A stretch of DNA of 64,000 bases from Spirochaetota bacterium (lineage in GTDB: Bacteria; Spirochaetota; UBA4802; UBA5550): NCBI GenBank assembly GCA_016929135.1, contig JAFGJK010000113.1, positions 16,490-80,489 of the forward strand. Reading direction: 5' to 3'. The position numbers and the translations under genes are program-made. Below, in pieces: positions 8,710 to 16,948 of the stretch (position 1 is its first letter; each line of letters begins with the position of its first letter). The notes under the pieces were generated by a model, which made no database searches, was not told the origin of the DNA, and was given only the letters and a program-made list of their open reading frames with translations.

Positions 8710-9782
8710 ACCTGAAGGAACTGGGATTCGACGCCTTCTTCCGGGAGGACCTGGCCTCCTCGGGTGCCGGGGGGCTCGAGCCGGGGCGCGTGGTCTTCGA
8801 ATCGCGCAACCGCTACACCGTCGAGACCGAGGGGGGACCGCGGGAGGCGGCAGTCTCGGGGCGCTTCGAGTACACGGCCGCCGCCAGGTCCGAGTACCCG
8901 GCGGTGGGGGACTGGGTGGCCCTGCGGCCGGTCGAGGAGAAGGAAACCATCCGGGTCATCGAGCGGGTCCTGCGAAGAAGGACCTGCCTGTCCCGCCGCT
9001 CGCCCGGAAGGGGGGCCGACGAACAGGTGATCGCCGCCAACATCGACATCCTCTGCGTGGTCTGCGGCCTCGACGGGGGGAGGAACTTCAACCCCCGCGG
9101 GATCGAGCGCTACCTGGTCATGGCCGCCGCGAGCGGCGCCAGGCCGGTGCTGGCGCTGAACAAGGCGGACCTCTGCGAAAACCCGGAGGACGCGCTGCTC
9201 ACGGCCCGGTCCGTGGCCGGGGATGCGCCGGTGTATCTCCTGAGCGCCAAAACGCGCCGGGGGATCGGGGAGCTGTCGGGCATCCTCCTCCCCGGCGTGA
9301 CCGCCGCCTTCACCGGTCCCTCCGGCGTGGGCAAGTCCGCGCTGATCAACGCCCTCCTGGGTGCGGAGGCGGTACGCACCGGCGCCACCAGGGCCGACGA
9401 CATGCGGGGGCGCCACACCACCACCCACCGGGAGCTCTTCCCGCTCCCCGGCGGCGGGCTGGTGATAGACACGCCGGGGCTCCGGGAGCTCCAGGCCTGG
9501 GGGGACGGAAACACCGCCGATGACGCCTTCGCCGACATCGCCGCGGCCGCCGTCTCGTGCCGCTTCCGCGACTGCACGCACCGGGACGAGCCGGGCTGCG
9601 CGGTGCTGGCCCTGCTCCGTGAGGGGAGGCTGGAGCAGGAGCGCTACCAGAACTACATCACCGTCAGGAAGGAGCTGGAATACCTGAGCTCCCTGCAGGA
9701 CGAACGGGGCCGGCGGGAGAGGAAGGCCAGCGAGAAGGAGCTGTCGCGCCTCATCAAGAGGTACAACAGGGACCGTGAATAG
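8706..9782 (+). CDS. rsgA: Small ribosomal subunit biogenesis GTPase RsgA
   Basis: A 358-residue circularly permuted GTPase that matures the 30S subunit. Order of elements: N-terminal OB fold (about 25-85), G4 NKAD (152-155), G5 SAK (180-182), G1 GPSGVGKS (204-211), G2-type RHTTTH (236-241), G3 DTPG (255-258), then a zinc knuckle with C285, C290, H292 and C298. All motifs are intact and length is typical. The ATG at 8706 overlaps the RNHCP stop codon. A helical basic tail follows the zinc motif. Confidence 0.95.
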   Translation: MNLKELGFDAFFREDLASSGAGGLEPGRVVFESRNRYTVETEGGPREAAVSGRFEYTAAARSEYPAVGDWVALRPVEEKETIRVIERVLRRRTCLSRRSPGRGADEQVIAANIDILCVVCGLDGGRNFNPRGIERYLVMAAASGARPVLALNKADLCENPEDALLTARSVAGDAPVYLLSAKTRRGIGELSGILLPGVTAAFTGPSGVGKSALINALLGAEAVRTGATRADDMRGRHTTTHRELFPLPGGGLVIDTPGLRELQAWGDGNTADDAFADIAAAAVSCRFRDCTHRDEPGCAVLALLREGRLEQERYQNYITVRKELEYLSSLQDERGRRERKASEKELSRLIKRYNRDRE

Positions 9783-9787
9783 GCCGG

Positions 9788-10642
9788 TCACCGCGGCTTT
9801 GCGGCGGCGATGTTGACCCGCGCCGAGGAGACGGAGAGGACGTGATTGTTCCTGGCAAGGTATGTGCGTATAAACAGGTCCCTGAACCCGTCCTTTCTGT
9901 CATCGGGGAGGCGGGTCATGAAGGGGACCATGGGGGCCGACTCGAAATAGTTGGAAAGCTCATGCAGGTCCCTGAACATGTAATTGTGCACGTACCGCTC
10001 CACCGTGATGCCAGTGAAACCGCTCCCGGCGAGGAGATCGGCGTTCTCCTCCCTCGTCAGGAAGCGCCAGGGCCATTCAGCGTTCCGGTAGTACGGCCAG
10101 TACTCCTCCACCTGGAGCACCGCGCGGATCGTATCCACCAGGGCGCTGGGCTCCCTGAGGCCGGTCTGGACGATGATGCGTCCCCCCGGCTTCAGCGACC
10201 GGAATATCAGGCGGTACATGGCCTGCAGGTCCCGAATCCAGTGGATGGCCGAGTTCGAGAAGAGGGCGTCGAAATCGTCCCGGTACTCCATCTCCAGGGC
10301 GTCCATGTTCACCACGTCCACGTTTGTCACGCCCAGCCGCTCGATGTTCTGCCTTGCCAGCGCGGCCATCTCGGAGGAGACCTCGATGCCGGTCACATGG
10401 CCGGAGGGGAGCCGCCGAGCCAGCTCGATGGTCAGGAGCCCGTTGCCGCACCCCAGGTCGAGGATGCGCTCATGGCCCAGGGGCCCCAGCTTTTCAATGG
10501 CCCGCAGGCCCAGCTGGAACTGAAGCGAGGAGCTCCCCTGGTAGAGCTCGGCGTTCCATTGCAGTGTCTTGTGTTCCACCGGTGTACCTGTCGTATCGCC
10601 GACGCATCGCGTCGATCGGGGATCGAGGAATACCACAGGCAT
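9788..10642 (-). CDS. Class I SAM-dependent methyltransferase
   Basis: Carries the Rossmann methyltransferase motif I ILDLGCGNG, an acidic residue after motif II (GIEVSS), and FDALFSNSAIHWIRD, which resembles trans-aconitate and malonyl-ACP (BioC) methyltransferases; LKPGGRIIV follows. Substrate cannot be assigned. The frame is open to 10795, but conservation begins near VEHKTLQWNAELYQ. I take the ATG at 10642; a GTG at 10579 is nearly as likely, and neither has a clear ribosome binding site. Its 3' end is 5 bp from the convergent rsgA stop. It is divergent from the WYL regulator at 10807, which could control it. Confidence 0.85.
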   Translation of the reverse strand: MPVVFLDPRSTRCVGDTTGTPVEHKTLQWNAELYQGSSSLQFQLGLRAIEKLGPLGHERILDLGCGNGLLTIELARRLPSGHVTGIEVSSEMAALARQNIERLGVTNVDVVNMDALEMEYRDDFDALFSNSAIHWIRDLQAMYRLIFRSLKPGGRIIVQTGLREPSALVDTIRAVLQVEEYWPYYRNAEWPWRFLTREENADLLAGSGFTGITVERYVHNYMFRDLHELSNYFESAPMVPFMTRLPDDRKDGFRDLFIRTYLARNNHVLSVSSARVNIAAAKPR

Positions 10643-10806
10643 CGACGCCCGCGGCCGGTATTCCGGCGGCGCGCTTCGCGGGAAAATGGTGCTTGTGGTA
10701 TTCAGGCAGTTATTGTATGGCAGGACGGGGCGGACATCAAGCGAAAAAGAAAAAAATTCGCGGGGGCCGGCGTCCCGGCCCGGAAACCTATTCATGGAGG
10801 GGCGTC

Positions 10807-11763
10807 GTGAAGATCGACAGGCTTTTCGCCATCGTCATGCTCATCATCAACCGCAGGAGGGTGAGCGCCGACGAGCTGGCCCGGTACTTCGAGGTATCGG
10901 TGCGCACCATCTACCGGGACATCGACTCCATCAACATGGCGGGGATCCCCATCACCGCCTACCCCGGCAAGCACGGGGGCTTCGAGATCATGGACACCTA
11001 CAAGATCGACCGCCACCTGCTGACGCCGGACGAGATCTTCTCCATCGTCACGGCCCTCAAGGGAATCGGGAGGAGCGTGAACGGCACCGGGGCCGTGGGG
11101 ACCGCGGAGAAGCTGAAGACCCTCCTCCCCGAGGAGGAAAAGCGGCGGCTCGCCAGGAGGGAGGAGACCCTCATCATCGATCCCTCCCCGTGGATGTACG
11201 GCGGCCACCACAGGGAGAAGGTGGAATCGCTCAGGGAGGCCATCGAAGAGAACAGGGTGATCGCCTTCACCTACACCGGCAACAATGCCGTCACCCTGGA
11301 GCGGCGCGCGGAGCCCATGACCCTCATGCTCAAGGGGAACGCCTGGTACCTCTTCGGCTACTGCCGCCTCCGCGAGGACTTCCGCCTCTTCCGCGTGTCG
11401 CGCATGAAGGATATCGCCGATACCGGGGAGCGCTTCGACCGCCGGCCCCAGGGGTACGATCCCGGGGGATGGGAGGAGTTCCGCGGGGACAGGCCGATGC
11501 TGGAGCTGACGCTCCGCTTCCGCCCGGCCGCCGCGGCGCGGGTGGAGGACTTCTACCGCCGCGAGCAGATCGAGCGGCAGGAGGACGGCTCGCTCCTGGT
11601 GCGCGCGGCCTACCCGGAGGACGAGTGGGTCTACGGGACCCTGCTGAGCTTCGGGACCGACGTGGAGGTCCTGGAGCCGAAGCGGCTGCGCGGGCTGATG
11701 CGGCGGCGGGCACGGGAGATTCAGGCGATCTACGAAAAAAACGAGCCCCCGGAAAAACCCTGA
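10807..11763 (+). CDS. YafY-type HTH regulator with WYL domain
   Basis: A 318-residue transcription factor. The N-terminal HTH (about 1-55) reads INRRRVSADELARYFEVSVR and TIYRDIDSINMAGIPI, typical of the DeoR/YafY group. The WYL ligand-sensing domain follows (VIAFTY around 153-158; WYLFGYCRLREDFRLFRVSRM around 177-197), then a WCX-type C-terminal region ending EVLEPKRLRGLM. The GTG start at 10807 has GGAGGGG 4 bp upstream. These proteins often sense nucleotides or ssDNA. Divergent methyltransferase at 10642 is a candidate target. Confidence 0.92.
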   Translation: MKIDRLFAIVMLIINRRRVSADELARYFEVSVRTIYRDIDSINMAGIPITAYPGKHGGFEIMDTYKIDRHLLTPDEIFSIVTALKGIGRSVNGTGAVGTAEKLKTLLPEEEKRRLARREETLIIDPSPWMYGGHHREKVESLREAIEENRVIAFTYTGNNAVTLERRAEPMTLMLKGNAWYLFGYCRLREDFRLFRVSRMKDIADTGERFDRRPQGYDPGGWEEFRGDRPMLELTLRFRPAAAARVEDFYRREQIERQEDGSLLVRAAYPEDEWVYGTLLSFGTDVEVLEPKRLRGLMRRRAREIQAIYEKNEPPEKP

Positions 11764-11781
11764 CATACACCTGTCAGGGTT
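11756..11781 (+). terminator. Stem-loop at the end of the WYL regulator
   Basis: AACCCTGACA (11756-11765) pairs perfectly with TGTCAGGGTT (11772-11781) across a 6-nt loop. The stop codon TGA lies in the left arm. There is no strong T-run, so termination is possible but not certain. Confidence 0.5.
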
Positions 11782-11935
11782 CAATCGGTATCTTCCCATC
11801 ATACCGATGGCCGTAACGCGTTGCCGTATTCGCTTCAAGACCCCTCTCCCGACCTGAACTATCAGGATGGAAGGGGAACCATACTTCAGGACCGCGCTGC
11901 CGGCCGGCGGAATCCACCGCACAAGGAGAATCATC

Positions 11936-12274
11936 GTGAACACCATCATCAGCTACTGCGGGCTCACCTGCAGCGGATGCCCCGCATTCATCGCCACGGC
12001 GAACGACGACGACGACGCCAGGGAGAAAATCGCCAGGGAATGGTCGGCCCAATACCACTCGGACATCAAGCCGCAGGACATTCACTGCAGGGGGTGCCTG
12101 AACGAGGAGGGGCGGATCTTCGGCTACTGCGCGATCTGCGAGATCAGGAAGTGCGGGAGGGAGCGGAGGGTGGCGAACTGCGCCTCCTGCGGCGATTACC
12201 CCTGCGGGAAGCTGGGCGAGTTCTTCACCCACGCCCCCCAGGCCAGGGAGACCCTGGAGTCGCTCAGGAAATAG
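11936..12274 (+). CDS. DUF3795 protein
   Basis: A 112-residue cysteine-rich cytoplasmic protein. YCGLTCSGCPAF at about 7-18 and later Cys pairs (CRGCLN, YCAICEIRKCGRERR, NCASCGDYPC) define DUF3795, a presumed metal or Fe-S binding family of unknown function. The upstream frame opens at 11867, but AAGGAGA at 11923-11929 and conservation indicate the GTG at 11936. A second DUF3795 gene lies at 25838-26182. Confidence 0.88.
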   Translation: MNTIISYCGLTCSGCPAFIATANDDDDAREKIAREWSAQYHSDIKPQDIHCRGCLNEEGRIFGYCAICEIRKCGRERRVANCASCGDYPCGKLGEFFTHAPQARETLESLRK

Positions 12275-12291
12275 CGGCGCCCGGCGCCGCG

Positions 12292-12786
12292 TCAGCGGCG
12301 AAGGAACCGGAAGGAGCAGCGGTCGTCCCCCCGGGGGAAGGATCTCTTGATCTCCATGGAGATCGAGGGGTCCAGGCTTCGCACGGCGTTGGCGAAGATC
12401 GCGTCATCCACCCTCTCGCAGGGGACGAGTCCCTCCCTGCCGGCGCGCTTCAGGTTTTCCCACCAGGGGCATCGGCGCACCTCCATGATGAGCTCGTCGC
12501 CCCCCCTGATCTCCCCTGAGCACTCGGTGCCGTCGACGCGGCAGAGGGTGCGGAGGAACAGCCAGACCAGCTCCATGCCGGGCCGCTCACCCGGTGCCGG
12601 GGAGATCCCGGCCCGCTTCAGCAGCCGCCTCAGGAAGATCAGGGCGTACCGGCGCCACACCTCCAGGTCAGCCTCCAGGGCGGCCTCGAAGCCGCAGCGC
12701 CGCTCCGCCTCCAGGAACCAGAGGCCGTCGACGGCGATGAGGGCCTCCTTCCTCATTTCATCGAGCTCCTCCCCGGTCAACTCCAC
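12292..12786 (-). CDS. DUF6125/L-2-amino-thiazoline-4-carboxylic acid hydrolase-like
   Basis: A 164-residue soluble protein. LDEMRKEALIAVDGLWFLEA, then RRCGFEAALEADLEVWRRY, and a later block RCPWWENLKRAG resemble DUF6125 proteins, a group related to L-2-amino-thiazoline-4-carboxylate hydrolase-like proteins. Activity is not known. GGAGGAG at 12793-12799 placed 6 bp before a GTG decides the start at 12786 over a GTG 15 bp further upstream, which has no site. It is convergent with the DUF3795 gene, 17 bp away. Confidence 0.7.
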   Translation of the reverse strand: MELTGEELDEMRKEALIAVDGLWFLEAERRCGFEAALEADLEVWRRYALIFLRRLLKRAGISPAPGERPGMELVWLFLRTLCRVDGTECSGEIRGGDELIMEVRRCPWWENLKRAGREGLVPCERVDDAIFANAVRSLDPSISMEIKRSFPRGDDRCSFRFLRR

Positions 12787-12902
12787 TGAATGCTCCTCCA
12801 CTGTTTCATTCCGAGGCCGCCGTGGCCGCAGCGTGGTGCGGGATCAAAATGACACCGTCTCCCCCAGGAAGAAGGATCCACCGGCATCACAGCAGCGGGG
12901 AA

Positions 12903-13325
12903 TCACTGCTCCTGTTCCATCTTTAGTATGACCGGATACTTCGCCGCCCCCGAGGCGCCGGGGGTGTCGACGATCGCCCGCTCCACGGCGATGCCGGCGA
13001 CGGTGCCGTCGGGACGGCGGGAGAGCTTCGCGGTGTAGTATACCCTGCCTCCCGAGGCCATCATCATGTAGACGTCGGTGCCGCTCACCACCCCCTCGAT
13101 GTTGTAGGCCCCCATGGTCCCGACAAGGCGATCGCCGGTCTGCAGTATGGTGACGCCCCCCCAGCCGCCGGAAAAGGCGGAGCCGGAGTCCCACCGGCCG
13201 GTTATGTCGAAACCGGGGGTGGTCCGCTTCGAGTCGAGCCAATGCTGCACGGTACTCCTTACGGGCCCGCAGAACAGAAGCGGCACCATGGCGGCCACAA
13301 CCGCGGCGGCAATGATTCTTTTCAT
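12903..13325 (-). CDS. Exported hypothetical protein (140 aa)
   Basis: Begins MKRIIAAAVVAAMVPLLFCG, a signal peptide with a cysteine at 19 that could be lipidated. The mature domain is about 110 residues and beta-rich: FDITGRWDSG, LQTGDRLVGTMG, and VYMMMASGGRVYYTAKL suggest a lipocalin-like or calycin-like barrel. No family can be named. GGAGG 8 bp upstream supports the ATG at 13325. Predicted periplasmic or outer-membrane anchored. Confidence 0.75.
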   Translation of the reverse strand: MKRIIAAAVVAAMVPLLFCGPVRSTVQHWLDSKRTTPGFDITGRWDSGSAFSGGWGGVTILQTGDRLVGTMGAYNIEGVVSGTDVYMMMASGGRVYYTAKLSRRPDGTVAGIAVERAIVDTPGASGAAKYPVILKMEQEQ

Positions 13326-13505
13326 GACAGGAGCCTCCGCTATGTATGGATGCCACAACTACTCCACTATGGCGGACGGATTGTCAAGCACGATACCTTC
13401 GGCCGTCGTCGCCGCGACACTGCAAAAAAAGGATTGAAATGTACGGGGCGCTCCGTATACTCAGAGCATCAGATAAGGGCCGTACCGGGCCCGAGAGGAG
13501 TTATT

Positions 13506-13664
13506 TTGTCAAGGAAAAGAAGGAATCCATACGAGAGCGCCAAGCGCCAGAAGGAGCTGGAGCGCAAGAAGAAAAAGGAGCTGAAAAAGGAACAGAGGCT
13601 GCACAGGAGCGAGGAGTCCCAGGAGGGCCCCGACGAGGAGCAAGGGGGAGAGGAGACAGAATAG
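13506..13664 (+). CDS. Small basic protein with TTG start (52 aa)
   Basis: A 52-residue protein: SRKRRNPYESAKRQKELERK, a lysine-rich helix, then an acidic tail (EEQGGEETE). I recognise the opening as a small conserved protein found in several diderm lineages, usually of unknown function, possibly nucleic-acid or ribosome binding given its charge. The TTG at 13506 is chosen because GAGAGGAG lies 5 bp upstream and there is no ATG. The track frame extends upstream without support. Confidence 0.65.
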   Translation: MSRKRRNPYESAKRQKELERKKKKELKKEQRLHRSEESQEGPDEEQGGEETE

Positions 13665-13787
13665 GGGACCCGGCTCTACGCCCCGTCAGCCCCACACCTG
13701 CCCAGACACGCCCGCCGCGCTCCGGTGAAGGATACCGCGGCGGGGTGAGCACCGTACTCACTTCGAATCGATCGTATCAGTCCCGGC

Positions 13788-13968
13788 CTACCGGGCGGCT
13801 CCGGCAGTGAGGGAATTTTCTATGGCCTTGAGGAGCGCCTTGCGGGGGGTGGTGGCCCCGGTGACGGCGTACCCTGGTCTTCACCCGGCAGGTGAAGGAA
13901 CCGTAGGTGAAGGCCCCCTCATGGTCACCGTCCCGCACCTTCGAGAGGTCCACCTGTCCGATCTCCAT
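13788..13968 (-). pseudogene. Broken FMN-binding domain gene
   Basis: Two frames on the minus strand carry the two ends of an FMN-binding domain (the NqrC/RnfG-like family). The N-terminal half, from the ATG at 13968, reads IGQVDLSKVRDGDHEGAFTY then GSFTCRVKTRV. A second frame further on reads YAVTGATTPRKALLKAIENS then LTAGAAR and a stop at 13788. In this family GATxxSxxLLKAVENAL contains the flavinylated threonine. About 40 central residues are missing and the frame shifts at the junction, so this gene is degraded by an internal deletion. Confidence 0.7.
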
Positions 13969-14065
13969 GGCACGGACGGCCCTGACGCCATCGTCACCGA
14001 AAAGGCATTCCCCGGGTGCGGAAGGGCATTGGAATGATGCGCCGGTACGGCGGCGAGGTGAAGGA

Positions 14066-14695
14066 ATGGAAAAGAAGCCAGCATATGACCGGATCAAATA
14101 CTTTCTGCTCCCGGTGTACGACGAGGTGACCCTCTTCCTGCACGGCATGATCGGCCTGCTCTACCTGCTCTTCAACATCCGCCCCCTGGCCTCGGACTTC
14201 GTGCGGAACCTCTCACTGCTCGGGGGAGGGGAGATAGTCCGGGACTGCCTGTTGGCGCTGGCCGTGCTCTCCGTGGTCTGCCTGCCGATCTATCACGCCT
14301 TCGCGAAGCGGAAGAAATGGGGATGGGAGAAGATGCTGATGGTCGGGGTCATCACGGTGATGAACTTCATCGTGGCCTGGAACGTCTTCGACTACGTGAA
14401 GGGGGTCGGCACGGCATGGGACCTGGTAATCCCGCTGATAAACGCCCTCCAGTCCAGCTTCTTCCTGCTGCTCCCGCGGAAAAGCAGGATCGCCTGGGGG
14501 AGCGTCTCCGAGGAGAACGCGCCCCTGGGCGAGGTGGTCACCAGCGGAATACTCGTGGTGATGATCTTCGTCCTCTACCGGACCGTGCTGAAGACCCACT
14601 GGTCCATCGTCATCTCCTCCTGCATCTTCTACGCCGCCACGGTGAACCGGCTGGTGTTCATCGCGGTGAGATCCTTGAAAGGACGGCGGGCCTAG
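14066..14695 (+). CDS. Polytopic membrane protein of unknown function
   Basis: A 209-residue integral membrane protein with about six hydrophobic segments (for example VTLFLHGMIGLLYLLF, LLALAVLSVVCLPIY, MLMVGVITVMNFIVAW, GILVVMIFVLYRTVL). It starts MEKKPAYDRIKYFLLPVYDE. No conserved catalytic motif is visible. GAGGTG at 14055-14060 precedes the ATG at 14066; the longer frame from 13907 crosses the FMN-binding remnant and is not coding. Located between a pseudogene and satP with no clear operon. Confidence 0.75.
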   Translation: MEKKPAYDRIKYFLLPVYDEVTLFLHGMIGLLYLLFNIRPLASDFVRNLSLLGGGEIVRDCLLALAVLSVVCLPIYHAFAKRKKWGWEKMLMVGVITVMNFIVAWNVFDYVKGVGTAWDLVIPLINALQSSFFLLLPRKSRIAWGSVSEENAPLGEVVTSGILVVMIFVLYRTVLKTHWSIVISSCIFYAATVNRLVFIAVRSLKGRRA

Positions 14696-15031
14696 CACTG
14701 CCGTGGGCCGCCGGCGAGGTGTGCCCGCGGAAAGCCCCCGCCGGCGCGATTTGTTCTTGCAATTGACGCCTCATGCAAATAATGTGCAAAAGAATCGTCA
14801 ATGTCGGATTTACCGAAGGCCGGAAAAATCCCATGAGTGAAAACGCCCGCAACGGCATCCGCCGAAGCATCACCCCGCCGCATATCAAGAACCACACCTG
14901 TACCCTGAAAACCGTGCCGCACCGATCGGATATACACAAAGACCGCGAGGCGCCGGGTCCGTTCCAGGAACGCCCGCGGTATGAGAATAACGCTTCACTA
15001 AAACACACACAGCATCAACAAGGAGTCGATC
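14696..15031. other. Intergenic region upstream of satP
   Basis: No gene. GC-rich direct and inverted GCCGGCG motifs occur at 14707-14750. ATTGACG at 14762-14768 and CGTCAAT at 14796-14802 form a short inverted repeat that could be an operator. No convincing promoter was identified. Confidence 0.4.
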
Positions 15032-15604
15032 ATGAGCAACAACAACCTGGCCAATCCCGCCCCCCTGGGGCTCATGGGATTCGGCATGACAACCATCCTT
15101 CTCAACATCCACAACGCGGGCTTCTACCCGCTGGACACCATGATACTCGCCATGGGCTTCTTCTACGGGGGGCTCGCGCAGATCATCGCGGGGATCATGG
15201 AGTTTAAAAAGGGGAACACCTTCGGGGTTGTGGCCTTCACCTCCTACGGCCTCTTCTGGCAGACCCTGGTCTTCCTGCTCATCGTCCCCAACACGCCGCT
15301 CTGGACGGCGCGCCCCTCCGAACCGGCGATGATCATGTATTTCTTCTGCTGGGGCGTCTTCACCCTGGGTCTCTTCTTCGGCACCCTGAAGGGGAACCGG
15401 GGGACGCAGGTGGTGTTCCTGACCCTCTTCATCCTGTTCTTCCTGCTGGCCATCCGCGACATAACCAAGGATCCCACCATCGCCGCCATTACCGGCTGGG
15501 AGGGGATCTTCTGCGGCGCCAGCGCCTTCTACGTTGCTATCGCCGAGGTGTTGAACGAGAAATTCGGCAGGACGGTGCTCCCCCTGGGAGAGCCGAAGGC
15601 CTGA
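15032..15604 (+). CDS. satP: Acetate/succinate uptake transporter (AceTr, SatP/YaaH family)
   Basis: A 190-residue inner-membrane protein of the GPR1/FUN34/YaaH family. The signature NPAPLGL is at residues 8-14, followed by six membrane helices (for example [32 protein letters not shown] at the end). Members form hexameric channels that move acetate and succinate with protons. AAGGAG 7 bp before the ATG supports the start. A GNRA-capped hairpin follows the gene. Confidence 0.93.
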   Translation: MSNNNLANPAPLGLMGFGMTTILLNIHNAGFYPLDTMILAMGFFYGGLAQIIAGIMEFKKGNTFGVVAFTSYGLFWQTLVFLLIVPNTPLWTARPSEPAMIMYFFCWGVFTLGLFFGTLKGNRGTQVVFLTLFILFFLLAIRDITKDPTIAAITGWEGIFCGASAFYVAIAEVLNEKFGRTVLPLGEPKA

Positions 15605-15630
15605 CGGTCCGATCCGATCGATGCGCTTCC

Positions 15631-15660
15631 CCGGGGCGACGAGGCAACTCGCCGCCCCGG
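15631..15660 (+). terminator. Stem-loop after satP
   Basis: CCGGGGCG-A-CGAG pairs with CTCG-C-CGCCCCGG around a GCAA tetraloop, with one internal mismatch. Very stable, but no T-run follows, so it may be a Rho-independent-like stop or an mRNA 3' stabiliser. Confidence 0.5.
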
Positions 15661-15754
15661 TCGCATAGCAGTCCGCATGGCGATTTTCGCCGGCCGGCAC
15701 CGGTTTCCGCATAACAAGAAAACCAAATAGTGACGCATATAGACGAAAATTCAG

Positions 15755-15782
15755 TTGACAACCTCCGTTTGCATTGTATCGT
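15755..15782 (+). promoter_or_regulatory. Candidate promoter for the dehydrogenase at 15964
   Basis: TTGACA at 15755-15760 and TATCGT at 15777-15782 with a 16-bp spacer. The -10 is imperfect. Confidence 0.35.
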
Positions 15783-15963
15783 ATCTCACCATATACAAAG
15801 CCGTACCATATCTCAGCACACGACAGCATGATGTACATGACGGTGCCCGGGTTTCCAGGGAGGGTGACATTTGTGCGCTTCCGTCAGAGCCCCTTCCGCG
15901 GCGTGCGGTTCCCTGTACCCCATGCAGCACCCGGCGCATCGGCAACATTCCAAGGAGGATGTC

Positions 15964-16860
15964 ATGGAGACCACCATCAATCGCGCAGTGCTCGTATCGG
16001 GCGCATCGACCGGTATCGGCAGGGCCACCTCGATCTACCTGCGGCGGCTCGGATTCCACGTGTTCGCCGGCGAGATAAAGCTCTCGGCCCTCACCGCCGA
16101 GGCCGGCCCGCACCTTGTTCCGATACACCTCGACATCACCAATCAGCGCCATATCGACAGGGCAGTCCGCACGGTCAGGGCATGGATCGCCAAGACAGGC
16201 GGGCAGCTCGTCGGGCTGGTGAACAACGCGGGGATTGCGGTTTCCGGCCCGGTGGAATTCGTACCGATCGACGAGATGCGCCGTCAGTTCGAGGTAAATT
16301 TCCTGGGGCATCTCGCCATGATTCAGGCGTTTTTGCCGCTGCTGCGCCAGAGCAGGGGACGCATCGTCAACGTGGGCTCCATGGCCGGCGAGGCGCCCTT
16401 CCCGTTTCTATCCCCCTACTGCGCCTCGAAGTACGCGATACGGGCCCTCACCGACAGCCTGCGGGTGGAGCTCGAGCCGTACGACATACAGCTCACCTTG
16501 ATCGAGCCGGGCTTCGTGAAGACGGAATTCGTCAACACCTCGGTGACCACCGGTACGCGGCTCTTCGACACAATGCCTGCCGAAGCGGAACGCATGTACG
16601 GCGACGCCTTCCGTTCCGTGATCCAGAATTTTGAGATACTGGCCAGGAAGGGCTTCACGGCCGATACAGTCGCCAGGGCCATCGCCCGCAATCTCACGGC
16701 GCGCCGGCCGCGCAGGTCCCAGGTCGTCGGTTTCGACGCGAAGTTCCTGATCTTCATGCGGTCGATCTCGGCATCGTTGGGGGACAATCTCGTCAAGCTC
16801 CAGATGGGCCTGAGACGGATATACGCCGCGAAGGCGGCGGAGAGTCGGCGCCGCCAGTAA
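15964..16860 (+). CDS. Short-chain dehydrogenase/reductase (SDR)
   Basis: A 298-residue classical SDR. The cofactor motif GASTGIGRA is at about 14-22, NNAGIA at about 87-92, a catalytic Ser in VNVGSMAGEAPF, and the catalytic YCASK (Tyr-xxx-Lys), followed by IEPGFVKTEF. An Asp or Arg directing NADP versus NAD is not clear. The tail after the core (about residues 240-298) is extended and basic. AAGGAGG at 15951-15957 supports the start. A second, distinct SDR lies on the opposite strand at 18847-19671. Confidence 0.92.
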   Translation: METTINRAVLVSGASTGIGRATSIYLRRLGFHVFAGEIKLSALTAEAGPHLVPIHLDITNQRHIDRAVRTVRAWIAKTGGQLVGLVNNAGIAVSGPVEFVPIDEMRRQFEVNFLGHLAMIQAFLPLLRQSRGRIVNVGSMAGEAPFPFLSPYCASKYAIRALTDSLRVELEPYDIQLTLIEPGFVKTEFVNTSVTTGTRLFDTMPAEAERMYGDAFRSVIQNFEILARKGFTADTVARAIARNLTARRPRRSQVVGFDAKFLIFMRSISASLGDNLVKLQMGLRRIYAAKAAESRRRQ

Positions 16861-16948
16861 CCGCAGCCGGCGCAACCCGGCGCTCCGGCGACGACCGGGG
16901 CCTCCACACCGCCGGTACCGATGCGGAGCGGGGACCGGTGCCGGCGCG

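Larger units (their letters stand above)
15605..15963. other. Intergenic region between satP and the dehydrogenase
   Basis: Holds the satP stem-loop and a candidate promoter at 15755-15782. Otherwise no gene or recognisable repeat. Confidence 0.5.

Noticed and set aside
8226..9791. Long 521-codon minus-strand frame opposite rsgA
   Set aside because: Proline/glycine/arginine-rich composition typical of an antisense shadow; rsgA on the plus strand has all its motifs.
10792..11949. 385-codon minus-strand frame opposite the WYL regulator
   Set aside because: Shadow of the regulator gene with no start signal or domain.
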